Positions 51,436-63,903 of a stretch of 64,000 nt of DNA are shown one piece after another. Under the pieces are notes generated by a model that saw only the letters and a list, made by a program, of their open reading frames with translations, did no database searches and had not been told where the DNA came from. Source of the DNA: Chrysopilus asiliformis (taxonomy: Eukaryota; Arthropoda; Insecta; Diptera; Rhagionidae); assembly GCA_964034945.1 (NCBI GenBank), contig OZ035962.1:114391234-114455233 (forward strand). The letters run 5' to 3'. The position numbers were made by a program, and so were the translations under genes. The first letter of the stretch is position 1, and each line of letters begins with the position of its first letter.

Positions 51436-53766
51436 CTACTCCAGTATGGTTATTTCCTCTTTTACCAAAAATTCGACAATTTCCTCTTCAACATCTTCCG
51501 TATCTAATGTATCGGTATCTATATCTAATGAAAAAAAAGCGTTGATTTAAAATAATTTTGTTGTATTTATTTTGAAAAAATTTACTGTTTCTGAGTTGTA
51601 TACGCCTGCTTCTTTGGTCTTTCCATTCGACAATTCTCTTGTTTCGATATTCCATAAACTGTTCTCGTAATTGGGCGCGCTTTTCTAACAATTCCTTGGA
51701 AGCACGAGTCATGCGCATGCGATCCTTACTTTCGAACTGTGGATAATACTTCTTTAAATTTTTCTTGATGTCCTTGAGTTGTACGTCAGAGAGAAGAGAC
51801 GGAGGACGTGGTCGCCAAAGGAATTGCACGAAATTCTTTAGCATGGTGCGCTTAAGAATCCTCCCTTGTAACGACCACATATAGTATCCAGTGTCCTCTT
51901 TTACTTTCCATGAGGAGACACCTGTGACCACATATCTACCAGTTGGATCCCATTCGACTTCAGATGCCCGGAAATGATCAGCGGAACTCATCACAACAAA
52001 ATCGTTGTTGGTATCAACAAATTCAAATGTGCCCATCGTTAGATTAGCTAAAACAATGAATTGACCACGTGGCGACCAAAACAGATGCGAGCAGACCTTC
52101 TTTTCTAATTTCTTTGACAGGCTGGGCTTCTGTCCCTTTTTGACTTCGTAAAAGCTTACGTTTGCACTGTTCGGCTCCCCATGAATAATAGCAAACTTTG
52201 AGCCAACTGGTTCCCATGCAAACGCCAAAATTAAATCCTTGATCTCTACAGAATCTACCGGTATATCCTTCTCTCTCATATGGAAAATTTCAAAATTGTA
52301 GAAAGTTCCGAGGAATTTTACATCGGCGTCCTTTTTATCTTTTCGCGACTTTGAAAATCTGTCAACCTTAACGCACAAATAGTCTCCACACTTTTGCCAA
52401 TGAATCTTACAGTCGGCCACATTGAAGAGATTTTTGTTCCTTATCTCCCGCTTTTTGGGAATTTCCATTAGGGTCACCTTAGCGGGAACGTCGGTTTCCT
52501 CGGCCACCCAATAAGCTACTATGTTATCAGTCGGTGACCAACTGAAGCTTCGGATTCCTGGTATTTTGATCGACTTCTTATCCAAGAGATAAAAGCTTTC
52601 TGTCTCGTGGACGTGAAGTGTGTTTTCTTCCATGCGAGCAACGTATTTGTCGTCGTGAGACCATCGGAACATTGACATATTCGCCATCGCATCCGAAATT
52701 ACAGTTCGCTTCTCTTGGCCAGTTCTAATATCCCAAATTATGATTTTCTGGCCGGATTGATTGGGGCCTGGACCATAAGTGACCAGGAAATTTTCGCATG
52801 GGGAAAAATCGACAAAATGAGTTCCTGGATGCGGGAATTTATTAATTTTCGTGTAGTTGTTTCCTCCCCAAAGTGCAACGCCGAGTTTGTGAAAGGTGAC
52901 AATGTAAGTTCCAAGCGGCGACCATTTCACAAAAGTGTCAGTAAATCGCTAAAAGATAAATACAACGTTAAACGGATTTTTGCGAAGATGCTAAATTCAA
53001 CCGAATTACATCTCTGGTTTCCAAATCGGTTGGCTCCGGCAGAGTATTTTGCCAGAATTGAACTTGAACTGCGTTGGGCGCAGTTTCAGCGGCGACGCAG
53101 TATTGATCATAGGCATCGGGCTCCATCAAGAAATTGTATAGGTCATTTTGGACTTTGTAGGGTTGCGGAGTAGGCGCTTCCCATTTTTCGGGGATGTTCT
53201 CGTACCTGAAATGAAGCTCAACTTATTCCCGTGGCAAATAATTCAGATGCATACTTTTGGAAATCAGTGAACAAATTCACTGCAAATGTGTGTGACCTGT
53301 CCAGGCGATGATTGTTGAGTGCTTTCACAGCTTCTTCCGCATTCGTAGAGTTGCTGTACTCCAAGAAAGCATATCCCTTAGTGTTTCCCTCGGAGTCAAG
53401 CGGATAGAACACGTTAACGATGTCCCCAAACGCAGAGAAAATCTTGTCGATAACTGTTTTCAGCTTCTCCTGGCGAGTCGGGCCGACTTTTGGGATGTTG
53501 TCGACCACCACAACGCTTTCAACGCCGTCGGTTTCGCAGGGCTTCTGCTTCAGCAAATCTCCCAGGAGCTCTAGTGCGGCGAATTTCGGGTTTAAGTGCA
53601 ATTTCAACTATTTGAGGTTAAGGGCGGCGCAGCCATGCTGGCACAACTCACCGTCATCGGAAACTTCGTCCACAAAATCGTCAGGGTCCTCGAAATTGGG
53701 CTCTTCTCCATATTCAAAGTCGTCGCTGCCATCTTCGGGAAACTCCTCGTTCTTCTTTTTCACCAT
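51436..53766 (-). CDS. eIF3b: Eukaryotic translation initiation factor 3 subunit b
   Basis: Exons 53766-53652, 53570-53255, 53205-53010, 52948-51586 and 51524-51436 join in phase to give 692 residues, as in Drosophila (about 690). An acidic N-terminus ([20 protein letters not shown]) leads to an RRM (about 55-135; [21 protein letters not shown]), which contacts other eIF3 subunits. A WD40-like beta-propeller follows (about 185-600; [47 protein letters not shown]). The C-terminal helical part ([28 protein letters not shown]) ends [17 protein letters not shown]. eIF3b is a scaffold of eIF3 on the 40S ribosome and is essential. Intron 1 ends at CACTAG|AGCTCC; a nearer AG would shift the frame. 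All introns are short (50-81 bp). Confidence 0.98.
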
Positions 53767-55427
53767 TTTTCCAGTTTTTCAAAGCAAAAACGAATTTTCT
53801 TAACAAATCAACCACACGAATTTTCAACGCTCAATTCTTTTTACCAAGGAAGTAAGTTGTTCTCTTTCTCCCCCGTCATTGCGTCACGTTCAGTCTAGTC
53901 GTGTTGTTGTTGTACTTGCGCGCCCTATGCCAAGCGAAAATAGACCTTGGGAAATGTCAATTTGACGTTTGCCACAGCGATAACAAATTTTTTTCAAGGC
54001 ATCGGAGCGGGAACATTCAAACAAGAAAAGATACACATGGACAATTTTGCCCATACAAAATGAAAGACAATTTCTTTTTAATCTCGTTGGAGAACTTACC
54101 ATTGAACGAAAATCATCAGAATTTTTCATTGCGGACAGTTCCAGAACATAAACGGAAGATAAAACTGAATATCGGCATTATAATAGTTTATATCGTCGTC
54201 TCCGTGCAACACTATCGTAATTTGACTTACGACATTCTTTAATGTTGAATTTTTAATCCACTAAAAAATAAAACGCGGTAATTGTTTTGAGATGTTAAGG
54301 ATCCACAGTTGCAGATTTAACAATTTTCTTTCAAAATCTACAAAAAAATAACTAAAATGTTTCAAATTTAAAAGAAGATGCCAAGTACTTTCTCGTTAAA
54401 CCTCTTCTTTTTTTATGTAATGTAATTTTTTTATGTAAACTTAAGTGAACGCAATTAGTCATTCTTTTGACTTATGTTAGTTAAAAACAAATTATAAATT
54501 ATGCAAAAAATACAAAATTTCGTGAAGCAAAAATATAAATATTTAAATTCAAGTAAATCTATCTAAAAACAAAAACAATTTCCAGGCATGAATGGAAAAT
54601 TCTTTTACTGAATAAAAAAATCTTTAATTATGAACTCACCGCTTTATCTCCTTATGTGTAGGACCTGTAGTGCACTGCATGTCCAGAATAAGTTTCAATT
54701 CTAAACAAAATCTCAAAAAAAAAACGAAAAAGGTAAAAGAGTTTTTTTACTCGAGTTCCGCAATTCTTCGGTTACGACTAATGTAATTACTAATGGTTGC
54801 TTGAAGATCTATGAAAATTATTGGTCCACCTGTATTCCTCCTCTTCAAGGTTACTTAGGTCCTCTTCTACAACTTCTTCTTTTTAGATAGTTATTCTCCC
54901 GGGTTTTTTTTTAACAATTTGCGTGGGAATAGATAAAGATTATAAACAGTGGATTACCATGGCGTTACCGAAATTTCAATTGTTCCTATAGATCGCTTGG
55001 CATATTATCCTAAGCGAGACATTTAAACAGCAACAAATAGTTTCTATTTTATTACACCACGAACAATCAAACTTTAAACTATTTTTTTCTAAAGACAAGA
55101 GCAACTAATTGACACGAATTGTAATAGAAAAGTGTTTAAACATCTTTTGAATTAGATTCGGTTATTTTTAGTAAACTGAACCCCCCAAATCCCCCTATTT
55201 ACGCTCGCCCCTGTGTACACATATTATCACAATGTGTATGTCGGATTGCTTTGCTTCGAATCTCTTTCACCTGACGATTTTGTGACGGCGGAACTTCGGA
55301 GTTAAAAGCTTTTCGATTGATCAACTAGGAAAATTCAGAAGACAATGGAAATTTCCGAGATTAAATTACTTTATTACTTTTTACATACTTTATTATAACA
55401 TACTTTTTTATAAGAATAATTTACAAT
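53767..55427. other. Upstream of eIF3b; no further gene seen
   Basis: The eIF3b promoter and leader should lie just right of 53766. Overlapping frames at 53596-54242 on both strands are shadows of exon 1 or chance frames. The rest is AT-rich without features. Confidence 0.45.
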
Positions 55428-55653
55428 CTAAAACATGTATTGTTGTTTGTTGCATATTGTTTCTTTGTCACATATAAGAAGGTTTGGATTAAATACTTGA
55501 TTATCTCTGCAAACTAAAGTTCTCCATTCATGTTCTGCGCAAATTTTATATTGCTTACAATTTTTTAAATCTGGCTCTATTTTACCACTTTCGTTGCACT
55601 TTTCAGCATTGGTGCAAGATAGAATTCCCAACAAGATAAAAATCTCTAACACT
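55428..55653 (-). CDS. Small secreted single-domain chitin-binding protein, 3' exon
   Basis: The frame reads VLEIFILLGILSCTNA, a signal peptide, then one CBM14 domain with six Cys (KCNESGKIEPDLKNCKQYK ... IC), ending NKQQYMF. Without an ATG in this exon the start must be in a tiny upstream exon. The neighbour at 56333 uses a 7-bp first exon (ATGAAAT), so an ATG AA exon joined at 55653 to give MKVLEIF is likely; I could not place it. Total about 76 residues. Diverged from the other two CBM14 genes here but of the same secreted type. Confidence 0.7.
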
Positions 55654-56332
55654 CTGCGTCCTGAAAATCAAGAATAAGTTGTTATTAGTACAGAAATCAA
55701 ACACTTTATAGTACTGCTCATTTTCTTGCTGCTTTTCACACTTGAACCTTTTTTTTAGGTAAATTATAAAATTAGTTTGGCTCATAAATGACAAAATATG
55801 TAGTCGTATGGTTTCTTTTATACTTTCTTAAGCTTATTATTATCTTTTGACTGTTTTAGGTAATTGATACTTGAAATCACTTACCGAATTATGATAACTT
55901 ATCATTTGAAGCGAAAAGTGTGATTGCCAAAGTCGTAATTAAACCTAAATGAATTTGCGTTTTTATCAAAAATAGCTTTTACATTATTATTTTTATGACG
56001 AATATATTTTCAGACAAAAGGACTTTTATAAAAATTTAAAGTGTTCTATTGTTGTTACTGATTAAAAAAAAAACTACAATAAAAAATCCGTCACAATATT
56101 TGTGTCTAAAGAAATCACAATTAAGCATAACAACTTTTCGATAAAATTTTAATTATGAAAATCTTGTTACCTTTGTCCGGTATTAAAATTTTTAGTAATC
56201 CGGTAGATTAATTATTGATAACTGCTATGTTAGCGGAAAAAAAATCGTTGATTTTCAAAATATAAGAGCCGGAACTAATGAAAAAACGGGCAGTTATCAA
56301 ATAACATTGGATAGAAAAAGTGCGAATCCAAT

Positions 56333-57358
56333 ATGAAATGTAAGATTATAAATATTATAAAAAATTTAAATATGAAAATCTAAATTTTATGAAAAAAAAT
56401 TATTTTAGTGTTACTTACCGTGGTTCTTGGGCTTGTAGCTGTTGTATCACAGGCAAAATATATCAATTTTTATTCGATTGCACTAAACGCAGTGGAAAAA
56501 AATGGAACAGCGCCAGAGACAAATGCAACCTGTTCTCAAATTGGCGAATTACGTGTTTTTGATAGAAACTGTACTAAATTCCAGGTTTGTTATAAAAGCA
56601 ACTGGGTAGAAGTTGATTGCCCCACAAATTTTCATTTCGATGGCATTAAAAAAGTGTGTAAAGCCGGAAAATGCTCCAATGATAAAAAAAACAACACCAT
56701 TTCAAAGCAATGTACAAATGACGGTGATATTAAACAAAACGCTAATTGCACAAAATTTGATGTCTGTTTTCATAATGAATGGGTAGAACAGGACTGCCCA
56801 AATGGCTTTCACTTCGATGGGCAAGTTTGCAGGAAAGGTCCTTGCCCAGACGAGCCTACAACAACAACAACTGATAGTTCTTCGACTACGACGCCAGAAC
56901 CATCGGAATCCACATCTCAAAATTCTACTAGTACTGAAATAACATCTTCATCGGAACCGGCAACATCTTCATCGGAACCGGCAACATCTTCTACAACTAA
57001 TGGAACAACGGAACCTCCACCCAACTCAACTACTTCAGTTGTAAATTCTTCAAGTTCAGGAAAACGCGTAACTAATTCAGATTTTCAATCTACTGATGTC
57101 TCCATACCTAAATCGAGTGCTTCAGAATCAAGCACAATTGCAGAAAAAACAACTACTTCAGTTGTAAATCCTACAAGTTCAGGGAAACGCGTAACTAATT
57201 CAGATTTTCAATCTACTGATGTCTCCATACCTAAATCGAGTGCTTCAGAATCAAGCACAATGGCAGAAAAAACAACTTTGCCAAGCACTGGAGGAATCCA
57301 GTCGACAAGTACATCGATAAATAGTAATGTTAACGGCACAACAACATCAGTATTGTAA
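56333..57358 (+). CDS. Secreted mucin-like protein with two chitin-binding-type domains
   Basis: A 7-bp first coding exon (ATGAAAT, 56333-56339, donor GTAAGA) joins 56409-57358 to give MKLLLTVVLGLVAVVSQAKY and 318 residues in total. After the signal peptide come two CBM14-like six-Cys domains (about 44-91 and 104-148) with matching text (CTKFQVC / CTKFDVC; NFHFDG / GFHFDG), clearly an internal duplication. N-glycosylation sites (NAT, NCT) are frequent. The rest is a Ser/Thr-rich mucin tail containing an exact-length 41-residue tandem repeat (TTSVVN...SSGKRVTNSDFQ). AATAAA lies at about 57431. Probably a peritrophic-matrix or cuticle mucin; chitin binding is inferred from the family. Confidence 0.85.
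57029..57274 (+). repeat. In-frame 123-bp tandem duplication in the mucin tail
   Basis: Two units (57029-57151, 57152-57274) differ at only a few bases and add 41 residues each. The near identity implies a recent duplication, typical of length-variable mucin tails. Confidence 0.95.
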
Positions 57359-57587
57359 AGGGATAACCGCAATTGAAAATTTTAAAAGTCCTCCACCTTT
57401 TTTGATATCATGAAAAGCTTTTTCATATTCAATAAATAATTTATATGAACCGTTTATTATTTGATTAAAAAAAATATATTCAAGATACAGTATTTTCGTA
57501 AACTTTTAATCCACTCTTGCATTTAAGAATCGAAAAAAAATTTCATCAATGACTTAATCCGTTCTTGAGCCTCGGAAAATCGCTTAT

Positions 57588-57926
57588 TCAAACTCTTACT
57601 GCACGCTGAAAATTGTATATAAAAACAGTGAAAATAAATAAAATAATTTGGAAAATGAATAGGCCCAATTCATAGTGGTTATTATACAGTATTTCCCGGA
57701 TAACTGCAAATGGGAAAAATCCTGAATTTCTTATGCAGTTACGAGGGTTTGCGTTTATTCCTTTAAAAACAAAAATTGTGCACTCATCAGGACTCTTTTT
57801 ACTGCACGTTCCTAATTGGAAAAAAATTGTGCATTTACTTTCTAGGATTGTGAGATCACAATATGCACTGCACTGATTTCTACTCTTTCCAGTGGGGTAT
57901 AAAGATACATATGAACATACGATCAA
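57588..57926 (-). CDS. Hypothetical Cys-rich protein with C-terminal membrane segment
   Basis: A 112-codon minus frame has seven Cys in the first 65 residues (QCSAYCDL, SKCTIFF, GTCSKKSPDEC). It then has ELGLFIFQIILFIFTVFIYN, a likely transmembrane segment. The Cys pattern is more than AT-rich chance would readily give, but no signal peptide, splice context or family is visible, and the start may be wrong. Confidence 0.3.
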   Translation of the reverse strand: MIVCSYVSLYPTGKSRNQCSAYCDLTILESKCTIFFQLGTCSKKSPDECTIFVFKGINANPRNCIRNSGFFPFAVIREILYNNHYELGLFIFQIILFIFTVFIYNFQRAVRV

Positions 57927-58007
57927 GTAAATATGGCAAATTAAAGTATTAAATATTAATTAAATTATTAAATATGACGGAGGGGGAAATATATGACGGA
58001 GAAACTT

Positions 58008-58412
58008 AATGGGGTGGAAAAGTTGTGAATTGATATAAAAACAAATTGTGGAAAGTTTCAGCTCGATCGGAGGTCATCTTCAGGTTCCGCTTTTCGTTTG
58101 AAAATTTGGTATAAAAATTTGGAAAATTTGGTGAATTTCTATGTATTTTCGCTAATCACTTTTGCTGTGTCGCCGTGTGGAGGCATTTGTAATTCGAAAT
58201 CCTTTTTGGGGGGTTTTTTTTTTATTGTTAACTAATTCAAGCTTTTTTGGAAATCCTCCTTGGTTTTGGTGAAAGTTGAAATTTTTAGTTTAATACCAGA
58301 TTTTCAAAATTTCAAATGAAAAGCGGAACCTGAAAATGACCTCCGATCGAGCTGAAATTTTCTAAATTTCATTTTTACATATATTCACATCTTTTCCATA
58401 CCCCCCGCTGTT
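58008..58412. mobile_element. MITE, ~400 bp, with ~100-bp inverted arms
   Basis: TTTCAGCTCGATCGGAGGTC and TTCAGGTTCCGCTTTTCGTT at the left are mirrored at 58313-58363. Weaker pairing extends outward to about 58010 and 58410 (GGGGTGGAAAAGTTGTGAAT versus the mirror of TATTCACATCTTTTCCATAC). No coding frame. Confidence 0.8.
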
Positions 58413-58566
58413 CACATTGCCACATTTATTTTTTTTGTTCTAGCCGCGATCCACCCTAATATACATATAACCAAGGAATTTTCTGATCTCAAAAGAAGCT
58501 CACAAACCGAGGCGTGACCTTTTATTTTTAATAAAATGTACAAAATAATATTATTTTGGGCACTGT

Positions 58567-58710
58567 GTATCAGAAATAAAAGCGAGTCCATTCAAGAACT
58601 TAGCCTCACTTTTTACTAGAAATTTCTCTGTGTAAAATTTCAAGTCTCTAGTTTAATTCGTTCGAGGGTTATGGGATTCATGGTTGTATGGACGGACAAG
58701 CGGAAAATAC
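58567..58710. repeat. Mixed repeat fragments
   Basis: A single GTATCAGAAATAAAAGCGAG arm (see 37257) abuts a piece resembling the 24973/39166 element (CTTAGCCTC, AAATTTCAAGTCTCTAG, GGACGGACAAGCGG). The join suggests one repeat inserted at or recombined with another. Confidence 0.5.
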
Positions 58711-58852
58711 GAAATCTTTTGGGATCCCAAACAGCCTGGCGAAGTTCCTTTTTGTGTCCGACGATGTGAATAACATTCAAAATATTTGAATCATTGTTAA
58801 ATTGATTCAGATAGTGTCTTAATCTATTGACAATAATAAATAAAAATATGTA

Positions 58853-59798
58853 GGGGAACCCGGGGCTAGAATTAACAGGGGTAAGTATTAACAAGCCTAT
58901 TCCCGCCAAAATATACAAGCCAGAATCTCGAAATTTGGTTTTTGTCCATCATTCGATAAGGTCAATCATATCGTGACTCATCGGTCATAAACAGTTAATT
59001 GCCAGAGAGGGTTAAGCACAGAGACCGAATTTTAGCTGGTAAACGAACTTTTTATGGTTTGGAATATTTTGATTTCTGTCTTAGTTTTTTATATTATTGA
59101 ATATAACTTTGCCGATAATCTAAGTTAATGAAGCTATAATTAATAATATCCTTTGGTTTTATTACAATCCTTAACTATATTTTTGTGTGTGGTTAATAAT
59201 TCAAAAAAAGTAGTGTCGGAGCTAAAATTAACAAACCCATGGGGCAAGAATTAACAATATAATGTCATAGACATAGAGTAAGAATTCTCATACTATGTTT
59301 TTATCGATACAAATTATGTACAAAAAAGCTTCCCTGAGACCTTTTTTTTAGATAATAATAATTGTTTTTGTTTTTTAAAACGACTTAATTTTTTTGTCAA
59401 TTTATGTTCCTTGAAAAGGATATTTATTTGGTTCATTTTATTAGTTTTTGTGATAATTAATATATTTGAATTTAAAAGGATATATATTTTGTTTATTTTA
59501 TAATTTTTGTGAAAAAAAAATCTTTTCTTTTAATTATTTCCATGTTAAAACTTATGTTAATACTTGCCCCATCGTTGTTAAAACTAGCCCCGTGACCGGG
59601 GTTAGTTTTAACAGATGACATTTTTTCGTAAAAATGATTTTTTTCATATAGTGACTACCTGGTTGAAACTTTTTTTTATTTCTTATGATACCTGAAGACC
59701 TACAGTATGGCTAGATATAAACACAATATCAAAAATATTACTTGTTAAAAAAAATTTGACCCAATTTCCAAATTTTGTTAATACTAGCCCCGGCTTCC
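58853..59798. mobile_element. Second copy of the eight-motif TA element, inverted
   Basis: Collinear with 6320-7265 in reverse orientation over its full length. The 16-bp motif is at 58862, 58878, 59218, 59241, 59555, 59576, 59598 and 59776, with the same relative orientations as in copy 1. The left end is preceded by TA (58851-58852); at the right the terminal C and the TA are changed (TTCCCTTGC). A palindromic centre (AACTAGCCCCGTGACCGGGG) is kept. Non-autonomous. Confidence 0.9.
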
Positions 59799-60581
59799 CT
59801 TGCAGTAAATAATTTTACCGGCTATACCAATTTTTTTTTTGCTTAGGAGTCTTCAATGTACTAATTTTAGTGTTAGCTTCGCAGCTAGTGGAATATCCCA
59901 CTTTCACTTAAAATTTTGCTTTAAAAAAATGATGATGAAGAAACAAGTTAAATACTGAAGATACGAGGGAGAAACTAAAACATTAGTTTTTGTGTTAATC
60001 CATTCTGGGTTTTCCAAACGAAGACGGTAGCTATCATTTAATGAGCAGTGAACGCAAAGTCGAAGTTTAAAAGAAAAACGAAAAAGCTATCTAAATTGGA
60101 AACTGTCTGTATGATCATTTGGTGAACTGTTACCCATTCTATTATGTAAAATATTTTTAATCGTCTTCAGATAAGTGAGCTTGGTAACATCTGTATATCT
60201 AATAACACTTTGTTTTAAGCTTTTACAAACTTTGCAGAAATATTTCATTTATACCTCTTCATAATTTGGACATTCGTTAGAAAGAAAAGACAATACGAAA
60301 AAAAATCGTTATTTATTTGTTGTTGTGTGACATTTTTAAGCAATTTCATTGCAATTTCATCAATCATGTGAATCAAACTCATTTTATGCAAATTGCGGCA
60401 AGGTTTGAGAATATTAATTATTTTTAAGGTTTCGGCTTAATATCTCAAATTAACAGGTGGATTACTATAGTACCAAAACTCACAAGTAATAAAAGTTATA
60501 AAAAAGACAAAACCGTGTATTCGTTGGGTCAGGGAACGTCCATGGCCCAATAATATATCAAAAATCTTTTTAATGTGATCT

Positions 60582-60605
60582 AGAGAGAGAGAGAGAGAGA
60601 GAGAG
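60582..60605. repeat. (GA)n microsatellite
   Basis: Twelve uninterrupted AG units. Confidence 0.95.
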
Positions 60606-60719
60606 TGCAACAAACTTGACTGTCTGTAACTAAAAAACATAAGGAAAGTTACAATTGCCAAAGGCCTATCGTCAAATACTCTATATGAGGACAGAAAATA
60701 AAAACAAAATTAATTTGTA

Positions 60720-61200
60720 TGATGAAGAGAGAAGGAGTGGCCCGAATGAATTTTGATGTATGGAAGGTCAATGTAAAATCATATTCTAAACATATTTTAT
60801 CTTTAAGAATTTTTTGATACGATGTGTTTTCGAGAAACTCTCAAATAACTTTTTCGTTTGTATGCGGCGGTAAGAGTGGTTCAATTGGATTTTGATGTAC
60901 GGAAGAGTAATGTAAACTTATTATAAATACATTTTGCCTTTTGTAAACTTTTCGATAGAGTTGCGAAAATCGCAAAAAACTTAGCAAAAAATTTCTTATG
61001 AGAAACGAAAATATAGAAAATTTCAACTCTCGAGCTTAATTCCTTAGAGACTTATGGTGTTCATGGACGGACAGGCGGAAATCAAAATCTTTGGTAATTC
61101 TTAACACTCTGGTGTAGTTTATTTTTGTGTCGGATCATTGGCCGATGTGTTACAAACGGTATACTAAATTTAATACACTGCTATATGATTCTCATATAGA
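60720..61200 (+). repeat. Dispersed repeat related to 14345-14850
   Basis: Shares CTGGTGTAGTTTATTTTTGT, GGACAGGCGGAAATCAAAAT and GTTACAAACGGTA with the reverse complement of 14345-14850, and the last of these also with 24973-25500. It ends CATATAGAGTATAAATACC, a position comparable to CATACGGGTATAAAAAC in the 24973 element, so the two families are probably related. Confidence 0.6.
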
Positions 61201-63212
61201 GTATAAATACCATCTTTGATGTTATTCAATTTTTGTGTTCGAACACAATTTTCGTTTATTGATCTCAAACCAGAGAGCAAAAACTCTGTTGGTATTTAGA
61301 AAGTATTTTTTTATATCATATTTGTGACCCTACTTTGCAATAATGTAGTGTCGAAAAACCGATCAAACATCAAAAAGTAGCAGTTTAAATTTTTTACTAC
61401 TCTATTTTCAAATTTACCTACTCAAGTATAAAAGTGCAGATTGCTCACCCCGTCTTTAAGCTTTTAATGAGGTGACTAACAACTCGAAGCAAAAAACAAA
61501 TACCCTATCTGCTAAAAAATTATGTTCGAATACATTAGATGTACGATATCTACCTGATATATCACTTCTTCGATTTGCCGATCAGACATGGTACTTTCTG
61601 ATTGTGTCTTCGAAATTGAAGTTTTTTTTAAGCCTTTAATTAATTTTTGATGGTTGTTAAACGGAATGCGTTTTGACAGATTGTTAATTATGTATCATGC
61701 CTCAAACACATGGTTTTACTATGATTTCTCCAACTTAACCGCAGGTAATTTAAATGGGGTCACAAACTGCATGTCAGAAAACATTTTATGAAAAATTGCA
61801 AAAGATCTGAAGCTTTTTGAAACATCTTTATAATGTTTCCTCACAAAAAAATACAGCAATAAAACCCGATTGAAAATTTCATTTTATTTTAGCAGTAACT
61901 AAAGATAGTTTGAGACAGATTTTATTTAAATTTTTTGTTTAACACACGATTGAATAAATGGAAAAGTTGAAGCAAATAAACTGCACAAATTAAGCAATTA
62001 TGTTTTCTCTGCTAGAATACAATGAGCCTTCTGTGCATCTCATGAGAATATAATTTGAATTCTTGCAACGCCCCCGACTGCTTTATAAATTTCTAAAGCA
62101 ATGTTTTACTTACTTCATTATAAGAAAGTATATCTCGGTCTCATTTCAGGCGCGATAACAAATGGAAATTTAATCATGTGCAAGCTAGTTGTTTTTTGTA
62201 ATCTCATTCAATTGTACGGGAGTAGTATGGCTAGGCTATTGGATTGTAGCTCCTCCCACTAATTTTATATTATTAGTTGAATGCATATGTTTCATTCACA
62301 ATTCACAATATTTTATACAATTTATCCAATTCCAGACAAATTAAAATAGTGTTTTTTTGTTTATAACCCCTAAAAACATATATGATAATTTATGTTTGAG
62401 CGAATATTTGAGAACGCGTATTACATAAAATAATGAATTTTTAATTGAATAAAAAAATTAAGGTTGAATAATTTATCACATTTTTTGGCACATTTGTGCT
62501 TATGTGCCTTTAATACGAATTTCGATGTAAATCCGAAGAATTTGAAAGTGGGTTATCTATTTGGACATCAACAGATTAATCACTGGAAGCAACACAAGTT
62601 TTTTTTTCTCTAAATCGCATTATGTGGTTTTTACCCGCACATTCAAATATTTTCCTAAAACATAAAAAACTTTATTTATTAATTTTCAGAGATTCGTTTT
62701 TATTAGTTTCTTGTAGGGCCAACGATGAATCTTTTTGTTGTATGAAATATGTATTATTTCATAAGGACTCAACTTTTTTCTCGTTATAGTAACTGGGTAT
62801 ACTTTTTATAAGAAGAAGATTTTAAATTCTATGATGAATTTCAACTAAAATTTGGTTTAAGGCAAAATATATATAGTTATGTATATAGCTTTTAGATAGG
62901 ATTTTCATACATTTTCACACAGAAATATTTAGTTTGAACAAAGTATAGTTATGTATCAAAACGTAGTCTCCATAAAATTGTGGTATTAATGAATCGATAT
63001 ATTTTTAGTTTGAAACTTCTCAGCCAATCACTACTTTTGGCGTTATAACCAACATAATTTATAAAAGTCTTTGATTCAGTTAGTACCTACGATATTTAAA
63101 TTGCCATGATGTCCGATTACATACTGTTTTCTAATTTGGATACGGATTTTGAAAAAAGTTTTGTCATACCAACATTTAAATCACACAATTTTATGCCATA
63201 AAACCAAAAGTA

Positions 63213-63240
63213 GGGGAGACTGGGGTGTTCTGGACCGCAT
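63213..63240 (+). repeat. Terminus of a transposon, TAGGGGAGACTGGGG
   Basis: TAGGGGAGACTGGGGTGTTC is followed by TGGACC; a second TGGACC lies at 63429 after CGGGGTATTG. It lies just beyond the 3' end of the transposase remnant and is likely the end of that element. The window closes with GGGGCTGGACC at 64000, within the same element. Confidence 0.5.
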
Positions 63241-63546
63241 TTTCATTTTGGTTAAAAACTCGCAAAAAAATAACTTTTTCTGAAAATTTCAAAGCTTGAA
63301 TTTGTAGTACGATAAATAACCTCTCTTTGGGTCACAGCAGTTCGGTCAAATTGTATTAAATTATACAAGTTTTATCAGTTGGCGCAAAAATGGCGTTTTT
63401 GCGATTTTGAAAAATCTCGGGGTATTGTGGACCACTTTGTAAATCGATTAAAAATGGAAAAATGTGATAGACAAACTTTTTTTTTTGATTCATATATTTA
63501 TTATATAACAGACAAAGTGAAATGAAGTGAAAAATTGCAATGAAAA

Positions 63547-63903
63547 TCAGTCCGAAACGCAATGTTCGCAAGTCCAGTAACTTGCAGTCATTCCGGAGCA
63601 TCCCAAGTGAACAGCTCGATCGCACACGTTGCAATGGATGGTATTTCGGCGGTTCATTTTTTTTGGCATATTTTTCTTACAAATTATGCAGAAATCGATG
63701 TATTCTTCCACCTCACAATAGGTTGAAGATGGTTGTTTCTTCTGTGATGTCTTCGATTTGACACGATCTTTTTGCTTTTTCGATTATGGTTTATCACCTT
63801 TTCTCTCCAATCTCTTTCGCTTCATATCAGCCTTCGCACGAAGGTCATTTACATCCTCTGGCGATGTCAAAACGGCCGATTTAGAAACTAGCTTGTATAC
63901 CCG
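63547..63903 (-). pseudogene. Transposase C-terminus with PHD-like zinc finger, decayed
   Basis: On the minus strand the frame reads LTRQRRVYKLVSKSAVLTSP, then a basic linker with an in-frame stop at 63784-63786. It continues to a finger with CIICKKN, IHCNVCDRAVHLGCSG and YWTCEHC, then VSD and a stop at 63547. Cys/His order C-x2-C...C-x2-C-x4-H-x2-C...W-x-C-x2-C is that of a PHD finger. A C-terminal finger of this form is found in many insect DDE transposases of the pogo/Tigger type. The catalytic part would lie beyond the window. The stop codon and the broken reading upstream show that it is inactive. Confidence 0.6.

Larger units (their letters stand above)
59799..63212. other. Gene-poor AT-rich stretch with repeats
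   Basis: No gene supported. It contains a (GA)n tract and a dispersed repeat (separate entries). The frames at 60437-60661 and 60841-61026 lie over these repeats. Confidence 0.5.

Noticed and set aside
53308..53898. Plus-strand frames over the eIF3b 5' exons
   Set aside because: The opposite strand codes for the RRM and N-terminus of eIF3b with matching splice sites.
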